From an uncultured Candidatus Melainabacteria bacterium (GTDB lineage Bacteria > Cyanobacteriota > Vampirovibrionia > Gastranaerophilales > Gastranaerophilaceae), in the NCBI GenBank assembly GCA_934693165.1, contig CAKUUX010000002.1, positions 139,291 to 203,290 of the forward strand: a DNA stretch of 64,000 nt, given 5' to 3'. The notes under the pieces are model-generated. The model did no database searches. It saw nothing but the letters and a program-made list of their open reading frames with translations, and was not told the DNA's origin. Made by a program: the position numbers and the translations under genes. This document shows, piece by piece, positions 42,476 through 52,198 of the stretch. Numbering within the stretch: position 1 is the first letter of the stretch; each line of letters opens with the position of its first letter.

Positions 42476-43219
42476 ATGTTAAAAGTTATTGATAAAATTA
42501 AATATTTTTATAAAAAACTTTCTTTTGATATTTCTTGCTCTTGCAAAATGAGAGGACTTTCAAAGAAATATAAGATGATTTCTTTAGGAAAATATTGTTT
42601 TCCAAGAGTGCTTTTAACTGCAAATAAATTAAAACCTAAAAGAAAGCAGGGTGAAAAATCTTGCCCTTTTGATTTGGCTTTCTTCTACAATTTCGATGAA
42701 ATTATTAAATTGCTCGATACAAAATTCTCAAATTTTTACGACGGGTTAGTACAAGATGAAGAAAATAAATGGGTAAATAAGGACATAAATGCTTATTTTG
42801 TTCACGAATTTGGGCTAACAAAAGAACAAGTTATCGAAAAATATAACAAAAGAATTAAAAATTTGTATGATTATTTTGCAGAAAAATCTGTTCATAAATT
42901 TTGCGTGATGGCAAGTTTTGAAGAGGTTTTTGATTATCAGTTAGAAAATTTAAAATCTACTTTAGAAAAATATATGAATAAAAATGAATTTTCTATAATT
43001 TTGATTAACCAATTTTCTGAATATAACCCTTATGAATCTGAAAATATTTATGTAATTAACCAAAATCATAACTGTGAAAAATTTAACTATATAAATAAAG
43101 ATGGCATTTGGGCTATCGAATTGGAAAAACGTAGAATGAAAGAGGCTAATGATATTTATTCTGAAATTACAGAAAAATTGATTGAAATAGTTAGAAGCAA
43201 ATTATTAAATAAAAAATAA
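42476..43219 (+). CDS. DUF1796-like papain-fold protein
   Basis: A 247-residue protein with KMISLGKYCFPRVLLTANKL (Cys near residue 44), then KSCPFDLAFFYNFDEIIKLL (Asp), and FSIILINQFSEY, the same order as in the DUF1796 protein at 24039. It carries a Lys-rich N-terminus of about 38 residues. It probably acts on surface glycans or lipids, but no partner sugar genes surround it here. Its TATAAT (42450) lies 20 bp before the start. Confidence 0.65.
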   Translation: MLKVIDKIKYFYKKLSFDISCSCKMRGLSKKYKMISLGKYCFPRVLLTANKLKPKRKQGEKSCPFDLAFFYNFDEIIKLLDTKFSNFYDGLVQDEENKWVNKDINAYFVHEFGLTKEQVIEKYNKRIKNLYDYFAEKSVHKFCVMASFEEVFDYQLENLKSTLEKYMNKNEFSIILINQFSEYNPYESENIYVINQNHNCEKFNYINKDGIWAIELEKRRMKEANDIYSEITEKLIEIVRSKLLNKK

Positions 43220-43253
43220 AATTTATGCTAATATTTTGTCGAGGAAGTATAAA

Positions 43254-44597
43254 ATGGCAGTAAAAGAATTAACACACGGAAAACCTTTAAACCTTATCTT
43301 AGCGTTTATGTTTCCAATATTTATTGGTAATATTTTTCAACAAATGTATAATTTGGCAGATGCTATTATTGTGGGTAGATATTTAGGTGTACAAGCTCTT
43401 GCTGCTGTTGGTTGTACGGCATCACTTATATTCTTTGTCATAAGTTTTATTTTTGCTTCAACTCAAGGTTTCGCAGTTGTTTTAGCTCAAAGATTTGGAG
43501 CTAGGGATTATAAAATGGTAAGAAAATCTTTTACTACTTCATTTATGCTTTCAGGAGTGTTAATGATAGTTATGACTTTGTTATCAGCCCCTTTTTCTTA
43601 TCAACTTTTGAAATTATTAAGAACACCTTACGATATTATTGATATGGCAAATACTTATTTGTTTATTATGTTTGTAGGAATTTTTGCTACTGTTTTTTAC
43701 AATTTGTCTTCAAACGTCATTAGAGCACTTGGTGATAGTAAAACGCCACTTTATTTTTTGATGTTTTCTTCAATTTTAAATATTATATTAGCTTTTTTGT
43801 TTGTGACAAAGTTTAGTATGGGTATTGCAGGTGCTGGTTGGGCAACTGTTACAGCACAACTTGTTGCAACAATTTTGTGTATGTCATTTATGTTTTGTAA
43901 ATATCCAATTTTACATTTAAAAAGAGAAGATTGGGTTTTTGATAAAGATTTTATACTAGAACATTTGAGAATAGGTATTCCTATGGGTTTTCAAATGTCA
44001 GTTTTGACAATTGGTATTATTGTTCTTCAATTTGTGTTAAATGGATTAGGCTCAATTGCTGTTGCAAGCTATACGTCTGCAATGAGAGTAGAACAAATAT
44101 TTTCACAATCATTGGTAGCATTAGGCGCTACGATGGCAACTTATACTGCTCAAAACTTTGGTGCAGGTAAAATGAGTAGAATTAAACAAGGTACAAAATG
44201 TGCTGTTTCTATTGGCATTGGTATTTGTGTATTCTCATTTATAATGCTAACGTTCTTTGCCGATGAGTTCGTTTCTATATTTATGAGAGAAGCAAATGAT
44301 GAAATTATTTACCTTGGCTCAATGTATTTACATATCATTATGTTGTTTATGATTTTCTTGGCTATATTGTTGATATTTAGAAATATCCTTCAAGGTATGG
44401 GACAAGCTATGGTACCTTTAATGTCAGGATTTTCAGAACTTGTATTAAGAGGTCTTTGTGCTCTTATATTGGGGCATTTCTTTGGCTTTTTAGGAATTTG
44501 TTTTGCAACTCCTGCAGCTTGGATAGGCGCTTCTATAGTTTTATTTTCAGGATATAAAATCAGTTTATTGAAACGACTTAAAGCTTTGAGAAAATAA
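43254..44597 (+). CDS. MATE-family efflux transporter
   Basis: A 447-residue, 12-helix MATE transporter (NorM/DinF type). It has LILAFMFPIFIGNIFQQMYNLADAIIVGRYLGVQALAAVG in the first helices and the repeat GIPMGFQMSVLTIGIIVLQFVLN in the second half. It exports cationic drugs or organic compounds with Na+ or H+ entry. ATG 43254 follows GAGGAA at 7 bp; the earlier TTG at 43236 lacks a site. Confidence 0.93.
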   Translation: MAVKELTHGKPLNLILAFMFPIFIGNIFQQMYNLADAIIVGRYLGVQALAAVGCTASLIFFVISFIFASTQGFAVVLAQRFGARDYKMVRKSFTTSFMLSGVLMIVMTLLSAPFSYQLLKLLRTPYDIIDMANTYLFIMFVGIFATVFYNLSSNVIRALGDSKTPLYFLMFSSILNIILAFLFVTKFSMGIAGAGWATVTAQLVATILCMSFMFCKYPILHLKREDWVFDKDFILEHLRIGIPMGFQMSVLTIGIIVLQFVLNGLGSIAVASYTSAMRVEQIFSQSLVALGATMATYTAQNFGAGKMSRIKQGTKCAVSIGIGICVFSFIMLTFFADEFVSIFMREANDEIIYLGSMYLHIIMLFMIFLAILLIFRNILQGMGQAMVPLMSGFSELVLRGLCALILGHFFGFLGICFATPAAWIGASIVLFSGYKISLLKRLKALRK

Positions 44598-44634
44598 TAT
44601 TTTGGTATAATTTTCTAAAAGGAAGTTTTTGAAA

Positions 44635-45012
44635 ATGACATTTGGTATTGAAATAATGATAATTGAACTTATTGGTATTACTGCGTTTGCAATATCTGGT
44701 GCTATTGTGGGTATTAAAAAACGCTTTGATATTTTTGGAATTATTGTGCTCGGCGTTATTACTGGTATTGGTGGTGGAATGTTGAGAGACATTTTGGCAG
44801 GAAAGGTTCCATTTGTTTTGTATAAAGATATTTACGCCTCAGCTGCGATTGTTGGCGCAATTATTTATTACTATATGTATATTTTAAAATTTAGCCCTAT
44901 TTTAGCTGTTACATCTGCTATTTTGATTACGATTTTGATAAGATTGTTGGCTACTTTTTATCACTTAAGCTTACCAAGAATTCCTAGAATAAAAGTAGAG
45001 GATGAGGATTAG
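44635..45012 (+). CDS. Half-length TRIC/UPF0126 membrane protein
   Basis: A 125-residue protein with four membrane helices. It has IIELIGITAFAISGAIVGIKKRFDIFGIIVLGVITGIGGGMLRDILAGKVP in pieces: the GGGMLRD loop and the following helix pair are the UPF0126/TRIC signature. Full-size TRIC proteins have two such domains (~205 residues), so this is about half length. It may form dimers instead of an internal repeat. ATG 44635 follows AAGGAAG at 9 bp. Confidence 0.8.
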   Translation: MTFGIEIMIIELIGITAFAISGAIVGIKKRFDIFGIIVLGVITGIGGGMLRDILAGKVPFVLYKDIYASAAIVGAIIYYYMYILKFSPILAVTSAILITILIRLLATFYHLSLPRIPRIKVEDED

Positions 45013-45087
45013 AAATTTATATTACCTTTTGTTAAGAATTAAATTTTTAGTATTGAACGTAATTCTCTTTCAGAATATCATTCTGAT

Positions 45088-45669
45088 ATGGCAAAATTGA
45101 TTGATCAAGTAGACGAATTAAAGAAAAGGCTGATTATTGATACAGCCAATAAGTATTTCAAAATCTCTGGATATGAAAAGACTCAAATAGACAAAATATC
45201 TAAAGAGTTAGGTATTGGTGTTGGTACGATTTACGGATATTTTAAAAATAAAGAAGGTCTTTTTCTTGCATGGCTTTCTTCTGTTATTCAAAATGCTTAT
45301 GAAGAAATGAAAATTACTTGTGATGAAGTTTCTAGTCCTGTTGAAAAGCTTGAAAAAATGGCTGAATATAAAATTAAATATTTTGAAAGAAACAAAACCA
45401 CGATTAAAGCATATATGGAGAATAACCAATTATTCTTGCGAGGTATTTCTCGTAGAAAAGAACATCCTATGGCTTGTGTTTATGCGTATAGTGCTTCTAT
45501 TATAAGAGAAATTAAAAAGATGTCAGAAGATACAGCTTATCTTTTGGCTAATATTTTTGACTCAATGATAAATTGTTATATCGAATGTTCATCTGAAAAC
45601 GATGATTTAATGGCGAAGAAGAATGAAATTGTTAAAAGATTTTTAGCAATGTTAGAGGTTGGTGTATGA
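45088..45669 (+). CDS. TetR-family regulator of the efflux operon
   Basis: A 193-residue TetR protein. The HTH is in IIDTANKYFKISGYEKTQIDKISKELGIGVGTIYGYFKNKEGLFL (shown in parts: GVGTIYGYFKNKE is diagnostic). A helical ligand domain follows. Its last codons overlap the TolC-like start by 4 bp, so it is part of the efflux operon and probably represses it. Confidence 0.92.
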   Translation: MAKLIDQVDELKKRLIIDTANKYFKISGYEKTQIDKISKELGIGVGTIYGYFKNKEGLFLAWLSSVIQNAYEEMKITCDEVSSPVEKLEKMAEYKIKYFERNKTTIKAYMENNQLFLRGISRRKEHPMACVYAYSASIIREIKKMSEDTAYLLANIFDSMINCYIECSSENDDLMAKKNEIVKRFLAMLEVGV

Positions 45670-47054
45670 AAAAGATTTTACCAATAATACTTTTATTAAT
45701 TTGTATGACTCTTCCTGTATTTGCAGAAACAAAAGAGGCTTCTATTCAAAAAGTTGGATTAACTTTTGAACAAGCTTATCAATTAATGTTAGAAAATAAT
45801 AACTCTTTGAAGGCTTTTGAAGAACAAATTAAAAAATCAAAATATGAACGTAATGCAGCTATAGGACAATATTTACCAAAAGTTGTAGTTAATGCAACAT
45901 ATATGCACTTTTCTGATCCGATTGCTGTAACAACACCTGTTTCAATCCCTGCATTGCATTATAGCTCAACTTTAACAACTCACGTACAAGACAAGGATTT
46001 ATTCACAGTTGGTGGTGCTGTTGTATGGAACATATTTACAGGTGGTAAAATTGTTGCTCTAAATTCGGCTGCAAGAGCAAAACTTGAGGCTTCTAATTCA
46101 AAATATGTTGAAGTTCAAGACAATTTAACAGTTGAACTTGTAAAAAGATATTATGGTTTAAGACTTGCTCGTGATGTTGTTTCTGTTCGTGCACAAGTTA
46201 TGGAAGGTATAAAAAAACATCTTGATGATGCAAAAGCACTTGAACGTGAAGGTATGATTTCTAAATCTGAAAGATTACACGCAGAAGTTGCTTATGCTGA
46301 TGCCCAAAGACAATACAAAGCTTCTTTGAGAGATGCAAATGTTATTGAAGAAGGTTTAAAAACTCTTATTAAATCAAAAGATGCTGATTTAAAAGATGTT
46401 TTGATTTATCCTGATTCTTTGTTGTTTGCATACAATGACAGTACAATCGATGTTGCAGAAATGAAAAAGAATGCTTTAGAATATAATCCTCAATTAAAAC
46501 AATTAAAAGCTAAGAAAAAAGCTTTGAACGCTAAATTTAGAAGTGAAGTCGCAAATTATTCTCCAAATGTAAGTTTATTTGCTTATGATGTTGTTGGGGC
46601 AAAGGATTTGTCACAATCTTTCCCAAGAGCAGGTATTGGTGGTTCTGTTAATTTCTTATTATTTGATGGTTTTAGTCGTTACAACAATGTTCGTGCAGCT
46701 GATGCTGACAGACACAGTGTTGATTACGAAATCGCTGATGCTGAATACAATATTGAATCTTTGGTTACAAAGCAATATCAAGAATTGATGAAGAATAAAG
46801 AAATGTATGAATCGTCAAATGCCTCTATGGCAAATGCCCAAGAGTCATTAAGAACTGCAAGTTTAGGTTTTAAAGAAGGTTTTAGAACTTCTCTTGATGT
46901 TACTGATGCTGAACTTGCTTTATCAAAAGTTAAGATTGAAAGACTTCAATCACTTTATAATTATGATTTAACTTTGTGTGAATTATTAAAAACAAATGGT
47001 AATACAAAAGAATTTTTAAATTACATTATTAACTCAAAAGGTGAAAAATTTTAG
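45666..47054 (+). CDS. TolC-family outer-membrane efflux protein
   Basis: A 462-residue protein with a signal peptide (ILPIILLLICMTLPVFA) and two OEP repeats. Features are LTFEQAYQLMLENNNSLKAFEEQI, WNIFTGGKIVALNSAARAKLEAS, and FRSEVANYSPNVSLFAYD with NFLLFDGFSRYNNVRAADADR. It forms the trimeric outer-membrane channel of the HlyD-ABC2 pump encoded next. Confidence 0.93.
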   Translation: MKKILPIILLLICMTLPVFAETKEASIQKVGLTFEQAYQLMLENNNSLKAFEEQIKKSKYERNAAIGQYLPKVVVNATYMHFSDPIAVTTPVSIPALHYSSTLTTHVQDKDLFTVGGAVVWNIFTGGKIVALNSAARAKLEASNSKYVEVQDNLTVELVKRYYGLRLARDVVSVRAQVMEGIKKHLDDAKALEREGMISKSERLHAEVAYADAQRQYKASLRDANVIEEGLKTLIKSKDADLKDVLIYPDSLLFAYNDSTIDVAEMKKNALEYNPQLKQLKAKKKALNAKFRSEVANYSPNVSLFAYDVVGAKDLSQSFPRAGIGGSVNFLLFDGFSRYNNVRAADADRHSVDYEIADAEYNIESLVTKQYQELMKNKEMYESSNASMANAQESLRTASLGFKEGFRTSLDVTDAELALSKVKIERLQSLYNYDLTLCELLKTNGNTKEFLNYIINSKGEKF

Positions 47055-47062
47055 GTGGAATT

Positions 47063-47998
47063 ATGAATAAGAAAAGAGTTTTAGCTGTATTAATATTAAT
47101 AATTGGTATTTGTTTTATGGGGATTTATATCTACAAAAAAACAAATACATTAATTCTACAAGGTGAAGTTGAGGTTAAGTCAGTTGATTTATCATCAAAA
47201 GTAACTGGTCGTGTTCAAAAGATTAATATTAAAAAAGGCGACAAGGTTAAAAAGGGTGATATCCTTTTAGTTTTAGATACTCCAGAAATCCAAGCAAAAG
47301 CTGAACAGACAGAAGCAACTTTGGCGCTTGCGATGGCTCAACAAGAAAAAGCTTCAAATGGAGCAAGAGTTGAACAAAGACAAATGGCTTTAAATCAATT
47401 AAACCTTGCTAAAAAAACTTATGATAGAATAAATAGACTTCACAAAGAAGGTGTTGTTCCGACTCAAAAACTTGATGAAGCTTATGCCCAATACAAATCA
47501 GCTCAAGATGCTTACAATATGACTGCATCAGCTAGATACGAAGATAAACTTTCTGCAAATGCAAATGTTCAAAGAGCTCGTGGCGCTATTAGTGAGGTTT
47601 CATCATATCTAAAGGAAAACTCAATAGTTTCGCCAATAGATGGCGAAATTACAGAGCTTACAGTTGATGAAGGTGAACTTGTTGGAGCAGGTTATCCAAT
47701 TGTTACTGTTGCTGATAATACTGATGCTTGGGTAACTTTTAATATGAGAGAAGATTTACTATCAAAAATTAAAATGAATAAAGAATTAACTGTTATTATC
47801 CCTGCATTGAGTAATCAAAAATTAAAGGTTAAAGTTAATTATATTTCAGTTCTTGGTAATTTTGCTACTTGGAGAGCAACAAAAGCTAAGGGCGATTTTG
47901 ATATGAAAACTTTTGAAGTTAGAGCTGTTCCTCTTGAACCAAATACAGATTTGAGAGCTGGTATGAGCGCAATTATGGATTGGAAAAAGATTAAATAG
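47063..47998 (+). CDS. HlyD/EmrA-type membrane fusion protein
   Basis: A 311-residue periplasmic adaptor: N-terminal anchor (VLAVLILIIGICFMGIYIY), lipoyl half KVTGRVQKINIKKGDKVKKGDILL, a short coiled coil (about 85-180) and second lipoyl half SIVSPIDGEITELTVDEGE, then a beta-barrel. It links the permeases to the TolC-like protein. Confidence 0.93.
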   Translation: MNKKRVLAVLILIIGICFMGIYIYKKTNTLILQGEVEVKSVDLSSKVTGRVQKINIKKGDKVKKGDILLVLDTPEIQAKAEQTEATLALAMAQQEKASNGARVEQRQMALNQLNLAKKTYDRINRLHKEGVVPTQKLDEAYAQYKSAQDAYNMTASARYEDKLSANANVQRARGAISEVSSYLKENSIVSPIDGEITELTVDEGELVGAGYPIVTVADNTDAWVTFNMREDLLSKIKMNKELTVIIPALSNQKLKVKVNYISVLGNFATWRATKAKGDFDMKTFEVRAVPLEPNTDLRAGMSAIMDWKKIK

Positions 47999-47999
47999 A

Positions 48000-49163
48000 A
48001 TGTCATATAAAGCAGTTGTAAAAAGAGAAATTAATCAATTTATCAATCAACCATTAATAATTGTTTTAATGGTTGTTTTGCCGATTGTGCTTTGTCTTAT
48101 TGCAACTTCTATTTTTAAAGAAGGTTCTCCTAGAAATCTTCCTATTGCCGTTTTAAATCAGGATAATTCAGAATTATCAAGGCTATTAGAGAGAAATATT
48201 CAAACTCTTCCATCTTGCAATATTGAATATCGAATTACTGATTTTGAACAAGGAAAAGACCTTTTTACAAGAGGTAAAATCTACGCTCTTGTCGTTATTC
48301 CAAAAGATTTTCAGTCTGATATATATAGAATGAAACAACCTAAACTTGTTATGTATTACAATAACCAAATGATTTTGATAGGTGGGATTATATCAAAAGA
48401 TTTGACAACTGTTGTGCAAACAATGATGGTTGGAATTGATGCAAAAACAAGGGCTAAAAAAGGTTTGCCTATGCAGGTCGCTGTAGAAAAAGCTAACTTG
48501 ATTGTTGTAGATGATCACGTTCGTTCAAATCCATATTTGAACTATCAATACTTTTTATCATTAATCGCTTTTGGTCATATTTTGCAAATTCTAATTTTGA
48601 TGGTTGCAATGTGGGCGTTTGGTATTGAGTTCAAAAAAGGTACGACAAAAAAATGGCTAAAATCTGCAAATGACTCTATAATTGTTGCGACGCTTGGAAA
48701 AATTACTCCATACTTTATAGTTTTTTCTTGTGATTTTGCAATAATTTATTTTATGTACTTTGTTTTGTTTAATTCACCATTTAGTGGAAACTTTTTAATG
48801 GTTGTTTTTTCTACATTACTGTTTATTTTTACTGTGTTGAGTTTAGGCGCATTATTTATGTCTATAAATGGTAATTTTAGATATTGTTTAAGTAATGCAG
48901 CGTTTTATTCTGCTATGGGCTTTGCTTTTGCTGGAGTTACGTATCCTGTTATGGCAATGCCTATGTTTGCAAAAATTTATAGTGCATCTTTGCCATTGAC
49001 TCACTATATTAAAATTCTTTTAAATCAGACAATGAGAGATTTGCCTGTTGTTTATGATTTACAAAATATATTTGCTTTACTTTGTTTGTTGGGTTTGTGT
49101 TTTTTAACTTTACCAAGATTGAAAAAGTTAGCAAATGATGAAAGTACGTGGTATCAAAAGTAA
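48000..49163 (+). CDS. ABC-2-type permease 1
   Basis: A 387-residue ABC-2 permease: one helix at residues 18-36 (PLIIVLMVVLPIVLCLIATS), a large extracytoplasmic domain (ILNQDNSELSRLLER type, about 45-180) and five C-terminal helices. This YhhJ/YbhS-like layout is used for drugs or lipids. No ATP-binding subunit is encoded in the operon. Confidence 0.88.
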   Translation: MSYKAVVKREINQFINQPLIIVLMVVLPIVLCLIATSIFKEGSPRNLPIAVLNQDNSELSRLLERNIQTLPSCNIEYRITDFEQGKDLFTRGKIYALVVIPKDFQSDIYRMKQPKLVMYYNNQMILIGGIISKDLTTVVQTMMVGIDAKTRAKKGLPMQVAVEKANLIVVDDHVRSNPYLNYQYFLSLIAFGHILQILILMVAMWAFGIEFKKGTTKKWLKSANDSIIVATLGKITPYFIVFSCDFAIIYFMYFVLFNSPFSGNFLMVVFSTLLFIFTVLSLGALFMSINGNFRYCLSNAAFYSAMGFAFAGVTYPVMAMPMFAKIYSASLPLTHYIKILLNQTMRDLPVVYDLQNIFALLCLLGLCFLTLPRLKKLANDESTWYQK

Positions 49164-50308
49164 TGAAAAAATTCTGGAGAATAATGAAATCTGAATATCG
49201 TCGATTTTTCCATGATGGTGGTTCTGTTCTTATTATGGTAATTGGTGTTATTGCGTATTCAATTTTTTATTCAATCCCATATTCTAATGAAGTTTTACAA
49301 GATGTACCAATTGCTGTCGTTGATATGGATAATACAGAATTATCAAGAGAATTTACTAAAAAGCTAGATGCTAATGATAATGTTGAAGTTGTAAGAAAAA
49401 CTGTTGATGTAAATGAGGCTCAACATCTTTTCTATTCAAACAAATTAAAGGGATATGTTGTTATACCAGATGATTTTGAAAAAAATATAAAAAATGGTAA
49501 TCAAGCACACGTTTCTATGTATGCTGATTCAAGTTATTTGATTATTTATAAAGCTGTTGCAACTGGTACAACTCAAACAGCAATGTCGTTAGGTGGTGCT
49601 ATTGAGGTTGGAAGTCTTATGAAGCAAGGTGTTCCAAAGCAAATTGCTATGAATTTGAAACAACCTTTTGAATTTGTATCAACACCTCTATATAACCCTG
49701 CAGGAGGTTATGCGACATATATTTATCCAGTAATCCTTATTTTAATTCTTCACCAAACTATTGTTGTTGGTTTAGGGCTTTTATTAGGTACAATGAAAGA
49801 AAAACATAGAGATTTTTGTTATCGAAAACAAAATAGAGGATATGTTTTATTCGCACGTTCTACGGCTTATGTGTTGTTGTATATGTTTTATTCAATCTTC
49901 TATTACTTGTTATACCCTGCGATAGTAAATTATCCGATGTCGTATAATTTGTTGCCGTTATTTATTTTCTTAGTACCTTTTTATTACGCAACAGTATTCT
50001 TTGCTCATTTCTTGTCAGTTCTGTACACTACAAGAGAATCTTCTTTATTGATTTTTGTTGTATCTTCATTGATTTTAATTTTTCTTCCTGGTTTTATTTG
50101 GCCAAAAGAAGCTATTCCTATGTATTTAAACGTAATTTCCTTCTTTATCCCTGCGACAAAAGGAGTTGATGGAATTATAAAATTAAATCAAATGAATGCA
50201 AGTTTCTATCAAATATTTGGAGATTTTTGTGTAATAGTATTTTTAGCTGTCCTTTATTATTTCTTAGCTCTAAAATATGCTTGTAAGTGTAAATCGGATG
50301 GCAATTAA
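49163..50308 (+). CDS. ABC-2-type permease 2
   Basis: A 381-residue permease of the same architecture as its neighbour: YRRFFHDGGSVLIMVIGVIAYSIFYSIPY, then IAVVDMDNTELSREFTKKL, and five late helices. The ATG at 49163 overlaps the previous stop (TAATG), the same coupling as elsewhere here; an earlier in-frame GTG is less likely. The two permeases would form a heterodimer that needs an ATPase from another locus. Confidence 0.88.
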   Translation: MKKFWRIMKSEYRRFFHDGGSVLIMVIGVIAYSIFYSIPYSNEVLQDVPIAVVDMDNTELSREFTKKLDANDNVEVVRKTVDVNEAQHLFYSNKLKGYVVIPDDFEKNIKNGNQAHVSMYADSSYLIIYKAVATGTTQTAMSLGGAIEVGSLMKQGVPKQIAMNLKQPFEFVSTPLYNPAGGYATYIYPVILILILHQTIVVGLGLLLGTMKEKHRDFCYRKQNRGYVLFARSTAYVLLYMFYSIFYYLLYPAIVNYPMSYNLLPLFIFLVPFYYATVFFAHFLSVLYTTRESSLLIFVVSSLILIFLPGFIWPKEAIPMYLNVISFFIPATKGVDGIIKLNQMNASFYQIFGDFCVIVFLAVLYYFLALKYACKCKSDGN

Positions 50309-50386
50309 CATTTTTTAATAAAAAAGGCAATTTTTTTCTTTAGGATACTTTAATAGTTATCAATTAGTATAAGAAGGTGGAAAAGC

Positions 50387-52150
50387 ATGTCAACAAATGA
50401 TATCGGAAATATTTCTCAAAGATTAAAACAAATGCAACAACAGCAAGCAACACAATCAACTCAAGATGATAGTGCAACGATTGATGTTTTTAGTACTGGT
50501 GATGTTGGTGCAAAAGTTAGTTTAGTAGCTGATGAAAATAATTCATTATTTACAAAAACAAATTTGATACAAGATACTAAAACTACTGGTGATAAAACAA
50601 TACCTACAGATAAAGATAAACCTTTACCAAAAGAGTTTGAAAAATATTCTTCAAATCCAAAAGATATTGCTGCGTTAAAATCATTAACTCCAGAACAACT
50701 TGAAAATGCTAAGCAATTTACTTCAACAAAAATGCTTGCTCAAAATATTGCGCAAATCGTTCAAATTTTTGATAAGGACCAATGTGCAAAACTTAAACAA
50801 AAAGTTGATGAAATTACAGAGTATATTGGTGGTGATAAAAATACTTTTGCAGTCGTTTTAGGTCGTGACAAATACGATACAAAAACATTTAACTTAAATG
50901 CATTAGGTTTAACATTTAATTTAACAACAGAAATTTTGGATGAAAATTTGGATGTTCGTTCTATTGAAAAGACAGAAGAATTTCAAAAAAAAGATGGCGA
51001 AAAATATCGTATGCAAGAAGCTTATGACCTTAAAAATAATACAATTTCAAAAACAAGATATGAATATGATAAAGAATCAAAAATGCCTTATGTAACTTAT
51101 GAAATACGTTCAAAAGTTAATGAAGATGGAACAATGATTTCAAGAGAATATACAAGACCATCTGATGTTAAGGGTGTTAGAACTGTAGATGTTTTGACAG
51201 AAAACGGCTTGAAAGAAGTGAGTTCTGCGAAACAAAAGAAGAATGGTAAAGTAAAAGTTCAAAAAGACATGGAATCTTTAGACGGTACAAGAACTCAATA
51301 TAAATATAAGGATGACCCTAAAGGTGATAGATATTTGCATTACAAGATTACGGATAAAGAGGGTAAAGTCTTAATGGATAATAAAAAGACCTTTACTGTG
51401 GTGTCTGATAATGAATTTAAATCAACATTTAATGACAAAAGTTATTCAATGAAAATTGTGGATAACAAATTGACGGTAGTTGATGATAAAGATTCAAAAA
51501 GAACTGCAACCTTTGATTTAGGCGAAGTTAAAGGTGATAGTGAAAAACTTATCACGACACTTAAACATTTGTCAGGGGATGAACTTTTAGAAATGAGTGA
51601 AACTGTTAAAAACTTTGAAGGTATGACAAATGAATTGGAATCATACTTCAATGGTGTGGATAAATCTCTTCACTCAGGGGATAATCTATTCGTAGTTCTT
51701 CATGAATTAGGTCATGCTAAAGATTTTAAAAATGTCGATGCTACAAATAGTATAACTATCTACAAAACTGTTGACAATTTGATTTCTCAAAACAAAGAAC
51801 TGTTAGATATTTACAATAGCGAAAAATCGGCATTTACAGAAGCTTTTCCTGAGGCTCAAAGAGAACATGTGGATTATTTTACAAATGCTTTGACTCACTA
51901 TAGTGGACCGTCAGGTGGCGTAAAAGAAACAGTTGCAGAGGGTAATGCAATTCATAATACTCCGATGACTCATGAATTATTATCCTTAAGAACTCAATAT
52001 TTGCAACAATATTTCCCTAGAACAATGGCTAAGTTGAATGAGTTATATCAATCAAATGCAAAGAAAGATTTATCTCAAGCTTCAAAACCCTTTAAATTAG
52101 AACTTCCAAAGTTTGAATTGCCAAAGATGGAATTTCCAAAAGGAAAATAA
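50387..52150 (+). CDS. Predicted zinc metallopeptidase with HELGH motif
   Basis: This 587-residue protein has a Gln/Thr-rich N-terminus, a long Lys/Asp-rich beta-repeat region (about 185-390; for example KTRYEYDKESKMPYVTYEIRS and TRTQYKYKDDPKGDRYLHYKI), and a C-terminal metallopeptidase-like domain. The latter has VLHELGHAKDF (HELGH 439-443) and a downstream glutamate in GGVKETVAEGN (Glu514 or Glu518), an arrangement seen in gluzincins including lethal-factor-type peptidases. There is no signal peptide. The Pro/Phe/Lys tail repeats LELPKFELPKMEFPK. Function and secretion route are unknown. Confidence 0.65.
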   Translation: MSTNDIGNISQRLKQMQQQQATQSTQDDSATIDVFSTGDVGAKVSLVADENNSLFTKTNLIQDTKTTGDKTIPTDKDKPLPKEFEKYSSNPKDIAALKSLTPEQLENAKQFTSTKMLAQNIAQIVQIFDKDQCAKLKQKVDEITEYIGGDKNTFAVVLGRDKYDTKTFNLNALGLTFNLTTEILDENLDVRSIEKTEEFQKKDGEKYRMQEAYDLKNNTISKTRYEYDKESKMPYVTYEIRSKVNEDGTMISREYTRPSDVKGVRTVDVLTENGLKEVSSAKQKKNGKVKVQKDMESLDGTRTQYKYKDDPKGDRYLHYKITDKEGKVLMDNKKTFTVVSDNEFKSTFNDKSYSMKIVDNKLTVVDDKDSKRTATFDLGEVKGDSEKLITTLKHLSGDELLEMSETVKNFEGMTNELESYFNGVDKSLHSGDNLFVVLHELGHAKDFKNVDATNSITIYKTVDNLISQNKELLDIYNSEKSAFTEAFPEAQREHVDYFTNALTHYSGPSGGVKETVAEGNAIHNTPMTHELLSLRTQYLQQYFPRTMAKLNELYQSNAKKDLSQASKPFKLELPKFELPKMEFPKGK

Positions 52151-52166
52151 CTATTTTAAATAGAAG

Positions 52167-52197
52167 ATAACCGACTGTACTAGTCGGTTATTTTTTT
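52167..52197 (+). terminator. Intrinsic terminator after the metallopeptidase gene
   Basis: 10-bp stem ATAACCGACT/AGTCGGTTAT, 5-base loop, then seven T. Confidence 0.88.
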
Positions 52198-52198
52198 A

